Shown here one piece after another: positions 48,919-57,614 of a stretch of DNA of 64,000 nucleotides (its first letter is position 1; each line of letters opens with the position of its first letter). Source of the stretch: Legionella sp. (lineage in GTDB: Bacteria > Pseudomonadota > Gammaproteobacteria > Legionellales > Legionellaceae); the NCBI GenBank assembly GCA_002786165.1, contig PEQK01000005.1, positions 62,001 through 126,000 on the forward strand, given 5' to 3'. The translations under genes were made by a program, and so were the position numbers. Under the pieces are notes generated by a model. That model made no database searches, was not told the DNA's origin, and saw only the letters and a program-made list of their open reading frames with translations.

Positions 48919-51543
48919 ATGCAAAAACGCTCTGATCCTGAGGTCGCATTAAGACAAACAGAACAAGAAGATGATCAATCCAAAGCAGGTAAATTAAAAA
49001 TTTATCTGGGATCTGCGCCTGGGGTAGGGAAAACTTATAAAATGCTACATGATGCTTATCTCAACCGCGTAAAAAATTTAGATGTGGTCATTGGTATTGT
49101 TGAGTCTCATGGTCGACAAGCTATTGATAAAATGTTACATAAATTTGAAATCATTCCACCCCAAATTTTGACGTATCGTGATAAACCTTATATGGAATTT
49201 GATTTGGATGCTGCATTGGCTCGTGCACCAGGATTGATCTTAATAGACGAAATGGCACACACCAATGTTTCCGGCTTACGGCATGAAAAACGTTGGCAGG
49301 ATATCAAAGAATTATTGGATCGCGGCATTGACGTCTATACCACATTGAACGTACAACATATCGAAAGTTTGAAAGATGATGTGGCCCAAATTATTCAAGC
49401 ACCCATTAAAGAAACAGTGCCTGATGCCATGCTTGAGCGTGCCAATACGATTGAGCTGGTGGACTTGCCTGTGGATGAGTTATTAAAACGCCTGAAGGAT
49501 GGGAAAATATATATTCCTGCACAAGCCCACTTGGCGGCAGAACATTTTTTTCGTGAAGGTAATTTGATAGCGTTACGCGAGTTGGCTTTAAGAGCTATGG
49601 CACATTTCGTAGAAGCAGATGTCATGTCTTATCGGAAAACTGAAAAGATCCAATATATCTGGCCAACAGTTGATAAAATTTTGGTATGTGTAGGGCCTAG
49701 CTCTCAATCTTTAAAATTAATTCGAACGGCCAAGCAATTGGCAAGTGGGTTGCAAGCAGAATGGATTGCCATCTATATCGATACCCCCAATATGTCTTTG
49801 TCAAAAGCCAAACGTAATCAAGCGATTCAAAATTTACGTTTTGCAGAACAATTGGGGGCAACCATTCACGTGCTTGTCGGGCGAGATGTTGTAAAAGAAA
49901 TTTTACAATTTGCTCGGGATGCTAATGTGACGCAAATTATGTTATCCAAAGATCGTAATCATGTATGGCGTCATCTATTTCGACGTCGATTAGCGGATGA
50001 ATTGATTGCGAAAAGCGGTGAGATTAATATCTATATTGTCGGTGGACATAAATCACCAGAACCTTTTTCGATCGATGTGACTTATTCAAAAACAGATTGG
50101 CGTTATTATGGATTGAGTATCGGTGCTGTGACATTAGCCACAGTGTTCAATATGCTTTTGAGTCATATACTGACAATAGATGTGATGATTTTGACCTATC
50201 TGCCAATAGTGATGATCATTGCTTTATTAGGACGCCCTGGGCCTTCTTTGTTGGCTTCTCTTCTAAGCGTTTTAGCCTATGATTTTTATTTTGTGGCCCC
50301 AACGTATCACATGAAAGTGGCCTCCATCAATTCTATGGTGACACTTGGAATGATGTTGTCAGTCGCTTTGGTGATCAGCTATTTAACGGTGTTAAAGCAT
50401 CGTGAGGCTCGACTTGCGCACGATATCCAGCAACAGACTCGCGCTTTATATGATTTTAGTCAAAAACTATTAAAAACCAGAGGCATGAATAACATTTTAT
50501 CGTTAGGCGTACGCTATATTGCTGATGCGTTACAATCCCATGTGATTGCCCTAATGCCTAAAAATCGTCATTTGGTCATTCGAGCCAGTTGCTCACCTAG
50601 TACAGTACTAGATGAAAAAGATTATAGTGTTGCTCACTGGGTATATGATATGGCGCAATCTGCCGGTCTGGGAACAGATACTTTAGCCTCCTCTGAGGCA
50701 CTATATATGCCCTTGTCGACTTCTGCAAAGAAATCAATGGGCGTTTTAAGGATTTTACCTCAGGAAAAACTTCTTTTTAGCCCAGAGCAAATGCATCTGC
50801 TTGAATCGTTTGTGAATCACTTGACACTCGCGATGGAGATGGAGCGATTCCAAGAAAAGTTTAGAAAAAAACAATTAAAAGCCGAGGTTGACACTGCAAA
50901 AAATTCATTGTTAAAAACAATATCTACCCAACTCAATTATCCTTTGAAATTTATTTTGGGTGTGATTGGTTCTTCTATGACACGACGAGCGAATCATATG
51001 GGGTTGAATGTCACCGAAGAGCTCAATAAGATAAGTTTGATCAACAACAACATCTTGCAAGTTATTGAATTTGAAACCCATCAAATTCATCTTGAAAAAG
51101 AAATGACAGATCTGAATGATTTGATCCAAAAGACTTTAACTGCCTTTCGTAAAACCAATCATAGACGATCGATTAAAGTTCATTGCACATCAACTGTACC
51201 TAAAATTAATCTGGATCCTCTGCGTATCCAAGAAGTTTTGTTGAATTTATTGGATAACGCGATCAAATACTCTCCTCAGCAATCCGCTATTGATCTGTTT
51301 GTTCAAATACAATTGAGTCACATTTTAGTTAGCATACAAAACATGGGAACAGGGATAGAGGAAGATGAGTTGTCCAGAATATTTCATCCTTTTTACCGCG
51401 GAAAATCTCTAAGCCATCCAGATAGTTTGGGTTTGGGCTTGACCTTATGTCAAATTAATATTGAAGCACATGATGGACAAATTTGGGTGGAAAATAATGA
51501 AGAAAATGGGTTGATAGTGGTTCGATTTACCTTACCTTATTGA
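48919..51543 (+). CDS. kdpD: Sensor KdpD, histidine-kinase core without phosphoacceptor His
   Basis: 874 residues. The N-terminal KdpD domain has Walker A GSAPGVGKTY (31-40) and LIDEMAHTN (108-116); then a universal-stress-like domain (about 250-375), four membrane helices (about 396-492), a GAF-like region and a kinase core. In the dimerisation helix the normal S-H-D-L-R-x-P-L is S-T-Q-L-N-Y-P-L: Thr670 (ACC, 50926-50928) replaces the phosphorylated His and Gln replaces the acidic neighbour. The N-box NLLDNAIKYSP is kept; the G1 box reads NMGTGI with Asn for Asp; G2 GLGLTLC is kept. No kdpE follows. It can hardly autophosphorylate in the usual way; a non-kinase regulatory role is inferred. 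Confidence 0.93.
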   Translation: MQKRSDPEVALRQTEQEDDQSKAGKLKIYLGSAPGVGKTYKMLHDAYLNRVKNLDVVIGIVESHGRQAIDKMLHKFEIIPPQILTYRDKPYMEFDLDAALARAPGLILIDEMAHTNVSGLRHEKRWQDIKELLDRGIDVYTTLNVQHIESLKDDVAQIIQAPIKETVPDAMLERANTIELVDLPVDELLKRLKDGKIYIPAQAHLAAEHFFREGNLIALRELALRAMAHFVEADVMSYRKTEKIQYIWPTVDKILVCVGPSSQSLKLIRTAKQLASGLQAEWIAIYIDTPNMSLSKAKRNQAIQNLRFAEQLGATIHVLVGRDVVKEILQFARDANVTQIMLSKDRNHVWRHLFRRRLADELIAKSGEINIYIVGGHKSPEPFSIDVTYSKTDWRYYGLSIGAVTLATVFNMLLSHILTIDVMILTYLPIVMIIALLGRPGPSLLASLLSVLAYDFYFVAPTYHMKVASINSMVTLGMMLSVALVISYLTVLKHREARLAHDIQQQTRALYDFSQKLLKTRGMNNILSLGVRYIADALQSHVIALMPKNRHLVIRASCSPSTVLDEKDYSVAHWVYDMAQSAGLGTDTLASSEALYMPLSTSAKKSMGVLRILPQEKLLFSPEQMHLLESFVNHLTLAMEMERFQEKFRKKQLKAEVDTAKNSLLKTISTQLNYPLKFILGVIGSSMTRRANHMGLNVTEELNKISLINNNILQVIEFETHQIHLEKEMTDLNDLIQKTLTAFRKTNHRRSIKVHCTSTVPKINLDPLRIQEVLLNLLDNAIKYSPQQSAIDLFVQIQLSHILVSIQNMGTGIEEDELSRIFHPFYRGKSLSHPDSLGLGLTLCQINIEAHDGQIWVENNEENGLIVVRFTLPY

Positions 51544-51648
51544 AACATATCGGTGTTTTTAGCCTTGCGTACTATTTAAGTCAAAATAGATGTATACATA
51601 ATCATAATGTTCATATATAATACTTATCTTGGTTTTTATGAGAAAATA

Positions 51649-52260
51649 ATGATGAAAAAAATTATATTGAGTTTCACGGGGTTCTTGCTGTATATGAACT
51701 TTTCATTTGCGTTGTCAGCGACAGATTTTCCCACTTCCTTTTCTATTAAAGCTGACCCCGATTGTTTGCAATGTAGACGCTTGGTCTCAGGGAATCAGAC
51801 GCTCGGTGAGTTGAAATTGGCACCTAATAAAAAAGGGACATTTTATTACTTTGACGATCAGAATCAACTCCAATACACGTTTATTTTAAAACCAAAAAAA
51901 AATTACAAACCACTGCAATTTGATATATCTGATCAATACCAACAGGTGATAGCACATTTTAATGTGGTGCCTACCCCTCAGACAGGAATGGTAGGTGCTT
52001 TTTCTTTGCTCTCTGAAGATAGCAAAACCATCCTGTTCACTGCAATTCCCGGTTTGTTTTCAATGGGAAAATTGACGATTAAGGACGAAAACAGGGTTCT
52101 TGGTGAAATAGTTCGAGACTTCACCGACTTAGATTCAGAAGTTAAAATCACGGATAAACAAAGATTTTTATCCAGAGCCAAAGGCGTGGATATCAACATA
52201 TTGTATGCAGCACTGGCTTTTAATTATATAGGCACAAGACTCTTAGCCGTAGACGAGTAA
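51649..52260 (+). CDS. Secreted protein of unknown function
   Basis: About 203 residues. ATGs at 51649 and 51652 both begin a signal peptide (MMKKIILSFTGFLLYMNFSF, cleavage near ALSA). An earlier ATG at 51607 is less likely. The mature protein has one cysteine pair (DPDCLQCRRLV) and a beta-rich body (TFYYFDDQNQLQYTFILK); it ends in a helical segment. No family recognised. A TATAAT box (51614-51619) lies about 30 bases upstream. Confidence 0.65.
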   Translation: MMKKIILSFTGFLLYMNFSFALSATDFPTSFSIKADPDCLQCRRLVSGNQTLGELKLAPNKKGTFYYFDDQNQLQYTFILKPKKNYKPLQFDISDQYQQVIAHFNVVPTPQTGMVGAFSLLSEDSKTILFTAIPGLFSMGKLTIKDENRVLGEIVRDFTDLDSEVKITDKQRFLSRAKGVDINILYAALAFNYIGTRLLAVDE

Positions 52261-52408
52261 ATAGCTGCTGATTCAAGCAAAAAACATTTGACACATTGTG
52301 ACGTTCTATCAGAGCACCCATTGTTTTTTGCTTGATTAAACTAACTTTAAGAATAAGTCAGGACAGTCAAAATATAAATCTAATCTTTGACTTTTTTGTA
52401 TAAATAAC

Positions 52409-53590
52409 ATGCAATATAGTTCCTTGGATATGGACAATAAGGTGTTTATGTTTTCATCCTACAAGACTTTCCCAAAACAACTCAAGTCAAACATGATGAA
52501 ATTTTACTCACTACATGGGTTGATACCAACTTACCTTGAAAATCTAGTAAATCAGTTAGAGTTTTCTGATAACAAAGATGATATAGAATTTGATCGACAA
52601 GAGGGAGAGACAAGAACAGTTCAAGTTGAGAAACGCATAGTGCTTAGCACAGGCGATCGAATCACTTACACTGCTTGTGAGACTCGACCAATAGAATTCA
52701 GGGAACACCATGAGCATAATCTAAAGATTGAAGGATTAGACACCATTCAACTTTCTGCAAAACAAACCTCGCAAAAATATGAGATTCGTTTTGCTACTGA
52801 TGCAGAATATGGATTACAACGTAACCGCATGTTAGATATTGCAAAAGATCCTAAAGTTAATTATTTATTTTGGAGTTATCCAAACCAAAGTCATATCATA
52901 ACGATAGATGATTACTTCGAAGCGGGGATTAAAATAGTCGAATTTATCAAAAACCAAGGCATTCCAGCCGATGAAGTGACTTTATATGGCATTGAATTTG
53001 GAGGGCATATTGCATCTGCAGTAGCCTATGATTTTTATCAACGACAATATCCTGTTCGTGTAACGGTCTATCAAATGTCTTCAACCTTATTTTCTGATTT
53101 CATGAGTCGAGGGATGGAAGATTCACATGATAAAAATTGTAAATTTCTAATACATTGCGTTTTAATAGCCCAAGGAGGTTGTTTGGGATTTGTTGCACTT
53201 GGATTTTTTTTAGGAAATTTAGTCAATACTATAGGGTTTTTCTTGGCTGCCTTGACCTACTATTCTGGCCAAGAGTTAACCCATGGCTTTAAGTCTTTAC
53301 ATCTGGGATTATTAGCCAGTGGAATAGATGCTGTGAGGACTGGCCTCAGTTATTTAATTCATGAGTTTTTTAATGGATTAGGCTCACTGACAACCATTGC
53401 AATCTCGGCTCCTTTGGCGATTATGTTTGGCTTGAGTTGTTTACATGTTATCCTCGCAATTGCTACTTGGACTTTGGCGTGTTTTGGCTACAATCTTGCG
53501 AAACCCATCGGAGAATTTGGAACCAATGCATTAGGTTTTGCTACTCATATGCATATTCCAAGCAAAAAATTAGGATCGCGAGCGAAATAA
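52409..53590 (+). CDS. Alpha/beta-hydrolase-like membrane protein, C-terminus cut by a transposon end
   Basis: 393 residues. The segment DEVTLYGIEFGGHIASAVAYDF resembles a nucleophile elbow, but the position of the serine is Glu196 (G-I-E-F-G). A preceding YLFWSYPNQS and helix pattern fit the fold. Residues about 240-385 contain several hydrophobic helices (CVLIAQGGCLGFVALGFFLG; LTTIAISAPLAIMFGLSCLH). No signal peptide; the start is uncertain (ATGs at 52409, 52430 and 52448, no strong RBS). The last seven codons (KLGSRAK and stop) lie in the 32-bp transposon repeat starting at 53570, so the native C-terminus was probably lost. Confidence 0.65.
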   Translation: MQYSSLDMDNKVFMFSSYKTFPKQLKSNMMKFYSLHGLIPTYLENLVNQLEFSDNKDDIEFDRQEGETRTVQVEKRIVLSTGDRITYTACETRPIEFREHHEHNLKIEGLDTIQLSAKQTSQKYEIRFATDAEYGLQRNRMLDIAKDPKVNYLFWSYPNQSHIITIDDYFEAGIKIVEFIKNQGIPADEVTLYGIEFGGHIASAVAYDFYQRQYPVRVTVYQMSSTLFSDFMSRGMEDSHDKNCKFLIHCVLIAQGGCLGFVALGFFLGNLVNTIGFFLAALTYYSGQELTHGFKSLHLGLLASGIDAVRTGLSYLIHEFFNGLGSLTTIAISAPLAIMFGLSCLHVILAIATWTLACFGYNLAKPIGEFGTNALGFATHMHIPSKKLGSRAK

Positions 53591-53601
53591 CTTCCCATTT
53601 T
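53570..53601 (+). repeat. Left 32-bp inverted repeat of the ISAzo13-type element
   Basis: Ends in GAAATAACTTCCCATTTT (53584-53601), identical to the reverse complement of 55545-55562. It supplies the stop codon of the upstream hydrolase-like gene. Confidence 0.8.
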
Positions 53602-53615
53602 CGGTCAATCAATGA

Positions 53616-54809
53616 TCATGTTTTTATCGGATTAGCCGTATAATTCCATCGACCCAGCACGTCATCAAATTTAATCAACATGTTTTCTTTAAAACCTTCA
53701 GCAACCTTTTTTCCAAGCTCATAAATTTTATCAATAATACTCACACTCACTTTCAATCCAGTTTTAGTTTGTGTTTTTTCAATCAATTGCTTAACCATCT
53801 CATGGTCATTTAAGATCACTCCTTGCATAGCTCGGGTGACATGCGGAAAAACTCGATGTTCAATTGGATTCCATTTTGAAGTATATGGCGGATAATGAGC
53901 AATACGAATTTCTATGCCAATGTCATTTGCCAGATGTTGCAAACCCTCTTTGAATACATATCGCCGACTGGAATTGCTCCCACCACCATCCATTAACATC
54001 AGAATGGACGTTGCATTTGGATATTCTGCCAGTCCTTTTTCTAGCCACCACTTCTTCAATGAATCACAGGCAAATTCACTGGTATCATGGCTGGTGCCAA
54101 TGTTAATGTGGGCTGTGTTTTTCTTCAAATCAAATATACCGTGTGGAATAGCGACGGCAGTCGCCAGATAAGGGAAGTCATGATCGTAAGAGGCTATTTC
54201 TTCCTTACTATAGACCTCGCCGGCTCTATACAGATTGCCTATCAATTCTCGTTTTTTAGCATCCACACTGACAATTGGATTGTCACTTCGCATGTATTCT
54301 TGCTTTAATTTGGAGATTTTTTCAAATTGTTCATTGCGATACTCAACCACCTTCAATGTACGGCGTCTTTGAATTTTACGTTTTTTGAAATGATGTTTGT
54401 AGAGTAATTTTTTTACAATTCTAGTCCCTATCAAGAAACCTTTGTCCTTGAGTTTATCTTTAATCTCAGTACAACTTAAGTCGGTCCACAACAGGTTTTC
54501 TTTTTGTGGATTGCCTGCAGTATGATCTTTCAATATCAGTAAAAATGCTTCTTCAATACCTTGATCTTGGCTAACCTTTGAATGTCTACCACCACCTGCA
54601 TCTCTTATTCGTTTTTTTTTAATTCTTCTTCACGATCCAGATCAGATATGCCTTGTTGGATCGTTTTATTATCACAACCCAACAACTTGCAAATATAAGC
54701 ATGTCCACCATGAGGTAATTTTAATGCTTCTATTGCAGCATAACTCTGATAAACTATCGTAAAAATTGATCATTCCTTCTTCAATAGCTTTTCCATAAAA
54801 TCTTTTCAT
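53616..54809 (-). pseudogene. ISAzo13-family transposase, frameshifted
   Basis: The intact 305-residue C-terminal part (stop at 53616, up to about 54533) has DDE blocks VSVDAKKRELIGNLYRAG, LMLMDGGGSNSSRRYVF and AHYPPYTSKWNPIEHRVFP. Upstream the same frame continues to RIRDAGGGRHSKVSQDQG; the preceding segment SYAAIEALKLPHGGHAYI and DNKTIQQGISDLDREEELKK lies in another frame, with a run of nine A on the coding strand (54620-54612) at the junction. A second frame change separates MKRFYGKAIEEGM (ATG 54809). At least two shifts indicate a pseudogene, although the A9 run could allow slippage. Confidence 0.8.
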
Positions 54810-54852
54810 CAATACATCCAATTACAACATAGCTTGAGATTAATACGACCTG

Positions 54853-55350
54853 TTAGCGATGGTGCATGATGTTCTGGTCAAGTTCAAGTAATGTACGCGT
54901 ACGGTCGTAATCAGCCTTGCCTAAAACTTCTTCTGCTCTTTGCCAGAAACCAAATATGCTGCAACATGAATCTTTTTTGCTTAACGAGTAAGCATTCTCA
55001 TCTTTATCTTCTTTCCAGCGCGCTTTCGCAATGTATGACGCATCAGCTTTTTTTATTAATAAATATTCAGTAACTTTGTCTCTCCCGTACCTGGACGCCC
55101 ACATTAATGCAGAGCGATTAAATTGATTATCTATTTTATTCAGGTCTGCGCCACACTCTACTAATTCTTTGGTTAGCGCTAGGTCACCAGAATAAGCAGC
55201 ATACATTAGGGGCGTAATATCGGTATAGAAATAGAAAGCATTGCCTCCCATGCATGATTGATCGATATCTTCATTTTCTTTAAAGTCAAATGGGGATGTG
55301 GTTAGCTTATTTTTTGATTCATTTGAAAGTTCATGCAGTAAAATTGGCAT
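54853..55350 (-). CDS. Small ankyrin-repeat protein
   Basis: 165 residues. Two ankyrin repeats in the middle: ITPLMYAAYSGDLALTKEL with VECGADLNKID, and RSALMWASRYGRDKVTEYL with LIKKADASY. The N-terminal 45 residues are unrelated; the tail has a Cys pair (DSCCSIFGFW). No signal peptide. It sits just upstream of the transposase, same strand, inside the 53570-55576 repeats. Effector function is a guess; the short length could also mean a fragment of a longer ankyrin protein. Confidence 0.75.
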   Translation of the reverse strand: MPILLHELSNESKNKLTTSPFDFKENEDIDQSCMGGNAFYFYTDITPLMYAAYSGDLALTKELVECGADLNKIDNQFNRSALMWASRYGRDKVTEYLLIKKADASYIAKARWKEDKDENAYSLSKKDSCCSIFGFWQRAEEVLGKADYDRTRTLLELDQNIMHHR

Positions 55351-55532
55351 TTTATAATCTCCAGGTTATTCATTTCTGGTTAATTTTCAGTCATTTTACT
55401 TCATTTCACCATCAAACGACAAGAAGAAAATATTAGCCATAAGTGTGTTTAGTTTAGCTCATTACTAGTGTGGGTATGCAAGATAGTCTTTCGTTACAAC
55501 AAAACACTGTTCATTCACTATGAGCGAGTCGA

Positions 55533-55898
55533 TCACTTTAAATAAAAATGGGAAGTTATTTCACGCACGTTCCTAAGTTCGCTTTTAAAATTTTTTAATG
55601 CCTCGTTTTTCTCTTGTTCAAATTTTTGTGAACTGGCAGTAGAGTTACTTTTCATCTTTTCGAATAATGATGCCAGAGCCATGAAGAAGTCTTTTGTCAT
55701 AATACGACCAATACCTGAAACTAATTTTCTTAGTATTGTGACTGAACTCCGAGCATCTCTTTGCTCGAGTTGCTGAAGAATATGAATTAATGTATCTAGA
55801 TTTTCAGTGAAATTATCAGGATCATTATAAAGCGATTCACAACAGGCTATAAGATCAAGAATCAGATTATCAATATTATTAGCAGAGTCAGTTTTCAT
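55533..55898 (-). CDS. Small helical protein, 3' end formed by the transposon repeat
   Basis: 121 residues: MKTDSANNIDNLILDLIACC, then helices rich in Leu, Gln and Glu, and a charged coiled-coil-like end (FEQEKNEALKNFKSEL). No family recognised. The last codons (about VREITSHFYLK) lie in the right inverted repeat and beyond it inside the element, so the original end was probably cut off by the insertion. Confidence 0.6.
   Translation of the reverse strand: MKTDSANNIDNLILDLIACCESLYNDPDNFTENLDTLIHILQQLEQRDARSSVTILRKLVSGIGRIMTKDFFMALASLFEKMKSNSTASSQKFEQEKNEALKNFKSELRNVREITSHFYLK
55545..55576 (-). repeat. Right 32-bp inverted repeat of the ISAzo13-type element
   Basis: Begins AAAATGGGAAGTTATTTC (55545-55562). 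28 of 32 bases match the reverse complement of 53570-53601. Confidence 0.8.
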
Positions 55899-56019
55899 AT
55901 TTTTCTCTCAAACAAAGTCCCAAAATGGTGATTACTTTGGTCTAAGTATTAAAACAGGCGCTAAGTGTACATAATCAATTCAAAAATATCAATAATGGCA
56001 TAAGTGAGTTGATTTTAAA

Positions 56020-56215
56020 ATCGAAACTTTTATTATTATCATTGATAACAGATCGACTAAATTCATCATTCGCCGACCAAGTCTATTCAAACGGACGACA
56101 CAAAGAGTATCTCCTTTACGCAACTTCCACCATCAAAGCTTTCAATTGAGGCCTATTATCTTTTGCTCCAGAAATTTTTTCCTGAAATACTTCATCTTAA
56201 CAAATTTTTGTTATG
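56020..56215 (-). pseudogene. Serine recombinase (resolvase/invertase) fragment
   Basis: On the minus strand DEVFQEKISGAKDNRPQLKA and LMVEV are followed, after a frame change, by KGDTLCVVRLNRLGRRMMN and LVDLLSM. This is the conserved central part of resolvases (E-K-x-SG-x-K--RP, then GDTL-V--L-RLGR). Neither the N-terminal catalytic Ser block nor the DNA-binding C-terminus is nearby. The rest of the gap 55899-56281 shows no gene. Confidence 0.75.
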
Positions 56216-56281
56216 GTACGGGCCTTGGGCAGGTCATATACAGTTTTCTGCTCTTGTGTACTACCATGAGTACATGGCAGA

Positions 56282-56860
56282 CTACTGGCGAGGAGCTCTA
56301 TAATCTTGTATATCTTCCATACTTTTTTCTATATCAGCCCCGGGCTGATTATTTTTTGCTGCCGCACTACTAATAGGGGATAATTTTACCGAGAAAACTT
56401 TGACACCCACGCAAGCACGAGAAAAATCATTGATCAAACCTTTAATTTGATCCAAAAAACTTGAGCTGTCATACGTTGTCTTATTTTTGTATTTATTAAC
56501 TATGGATTGACATTTTTGAACGAATTTATTGTCGCACTCATTTTGGTAGTCCTCGTTCCAGTCAAGTTTATTGTTAGAGGGAGCACTTAAATTGCTTGTT
56601 ATATTATCTTCCCACGTTTTCCTCGCATCATTTAACTCTTTTACTAAATTTTTAGCTGCTCGCATTGTGGCAGGGTCAACACGATCTTCGGTCTTGCTCG
56701 TAGCTTTTATGGCGGCGTTAATATTAGCAGACAGCTCTCCAGCTTTTGTGTAAATACTAAAATTATTTTTTCTTTGTTGTATATATGTATTTGCGTCATT
56801 TTGGACCTTAGCTTTATTCTGCTCACTACGTGTCTCATACAAGGGATCGATGAAAACCAT
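56282..56860 (-). CDS. Unknown protein, paralogue of 57066-57614 (copy A)
   Basis: 192 residues, helical and charged, no signal peptide. The C-terminal half matches its neighbour: KCQSIVNKYKN, FLDQIKGLINDF, GVKVFSVKLSPIS. Start MVFIDPLYETRS after GGAGAAATAT. The upstream block AGACTATAATTCA is shared with copy B. Function unknown; a tandem duplicated small protein in a region of effector-like genes. Confidence 0.7.
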   Translation of the reverse strand: MVFIDPLYETRSEQNKAKVQNDANTYIQQRKNNFSIYTKAGELSANINAAIKATSKTEDRVDPATMRAAKNLVKELNDARKTWEDNITSNLSAPSNNKLDWNEDYQNECDNKFVQKCQSIVNKYKNKTTYDSSSFLDQIKGLINDFSRACVGVKVFSVKLSPISSAAAKNNQPGADIEKSMEDIQDYRAPRQ

Positions 56861-56910
56861 ATATTTCTCCTATCAATAGTTGAATTATAGTCTATATCAA
56901 GGTTTTTGTT
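56861..56910 (-). promoter_or_regulatory. Promoter block of copy A
   Basis: On the minus strand AACAAAAACCTTGATATAGA, CTATAATTCA ... TATTGATAGGAGAAATATATG. The TATAAT -10 and the GGAGAA RBS are obvious, and the block matches that in front of copy B (57615-57664), so both genes are likely expressed by the same signal. No consensus -35 is visible. Confidence 0.55.
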
Positions 56911-57065
56911 TATGCTGAGCTTTTTATCTAATTAGTTTGTTAAAACTTTTTACATAAATGGTGTCTTCTACTTAAAGCCGAGTATTGGTAATTTATTTGT
57001 ATATTTACACGAGAAAAACTTTTGTAAATAAGTGAGAACGCTTAGATCGGTAACAGTGTGCTTGA

Positions 57066-57614
57066 TTAACGACGACCAGGACGAGGAGTCGTCACCTCAC
57101 TTTTATAATCCTGTGCTTCTTTAACGTCACGTATCGCTTTAATTTCGTTTTGCAGTGTTTCACCATGCTTTACACCTTTTTCTTTATTCGTAGCAATCGG
57201 TGATAATTTGATCTTAAAAACCGGATTAACACCAAACGTACTAACAAAACTATTCACAGCAGCTTTAATTTGATTCCAAAAACCAGGATCATGCATCAAG
57301 TTATTGTGGTGTTTCTTAACGCTAGTTTGACAAGCTGTAACGAGTTCCTTATCAATTTCATTTTGCCGAGTGCCAGAATGTTCGGTATATATCAAGCCCT
57401 TCGAAGTGTTTTGCTTTGTATCAGCTGTCCATTTGTCTAATGCAGTTTGTATCTCTTTGCTTAATTTCGTAGCTGCAGTTTTTGTTATATCGTCAACGGG
57501 CTTTAATAGCTTATTATGGATGTTCTTGGGATCAGTAGCACGTTCAGTGGCGGTATCAATTGCCGTCTTAAGCGCTACAACCTTATTATAAATTTCCTTT
57601 CTATCATTAGACAT
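57066..57614 (-). CDS. Unknown protein, paralogue of 56282-56860 (copy B)
   Basis: 182 residues. Shares with copy A the segments ACQTSVKKHHN, FWNQIKAAVNSF and NPVFKIKLSPIA, and a similar helical N-terminal half (KEIYNKVVALKTAIDTA). The C-terminus ends in a basic TTPRPGRR. No signal peptide, no known family. Separated from copy A by 205 bp. Confidence 0.7.
   Translation of the reverse strand: MSNDRKEIYNKVVALKTAIDTATERATDPKNIHNKLLKPVDDITKTAATKLSKEIQTALDKWTADTKQNTSKGLIYTEHSGTRQNEIDKELVTACQTSVKKHHNNLMHDPGFWNQIKAAVNSFVSTFGVNPVFKIKLSPIATNKEKGVKHGETLQNEIKAIRDVKEAQDYKSEVTTPRPGRR

Larger units (their letters stand above)
53570..55576. mobile_element. Decayed ISAzo13-type element with ankyrin passenger gene
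   Basis: Bounded by 32-bp inverted repeats with 28 matches (53570-53601; 55545-55576). The transposase stop lies about 46 bp from the left repeat, normal for an IS, but its start is about 740 bp from the right repeat; the extra space holds the ankyrin gene 54853-55350 in the same direction. No clear target duplication. The boundary and passenger status are inferred from the repeats. Confidence 0.6.

Noticed and set aside
54160-54310. Plus-strand frames inside the ISAzo13-type transposase
   Set aside because: The minus-strand frame carries clear DDE motifs; the plus frames are by-products.
53571-55576. Reading the 32-bp repeats as outward-facing ends of two separate elements
   Set aside because: Possible, since GGGAAGTTATTT could be the outer end, but no transposase lies to the left of 53570 or the right of 55576, while one lies between; the inward reading is simpler.
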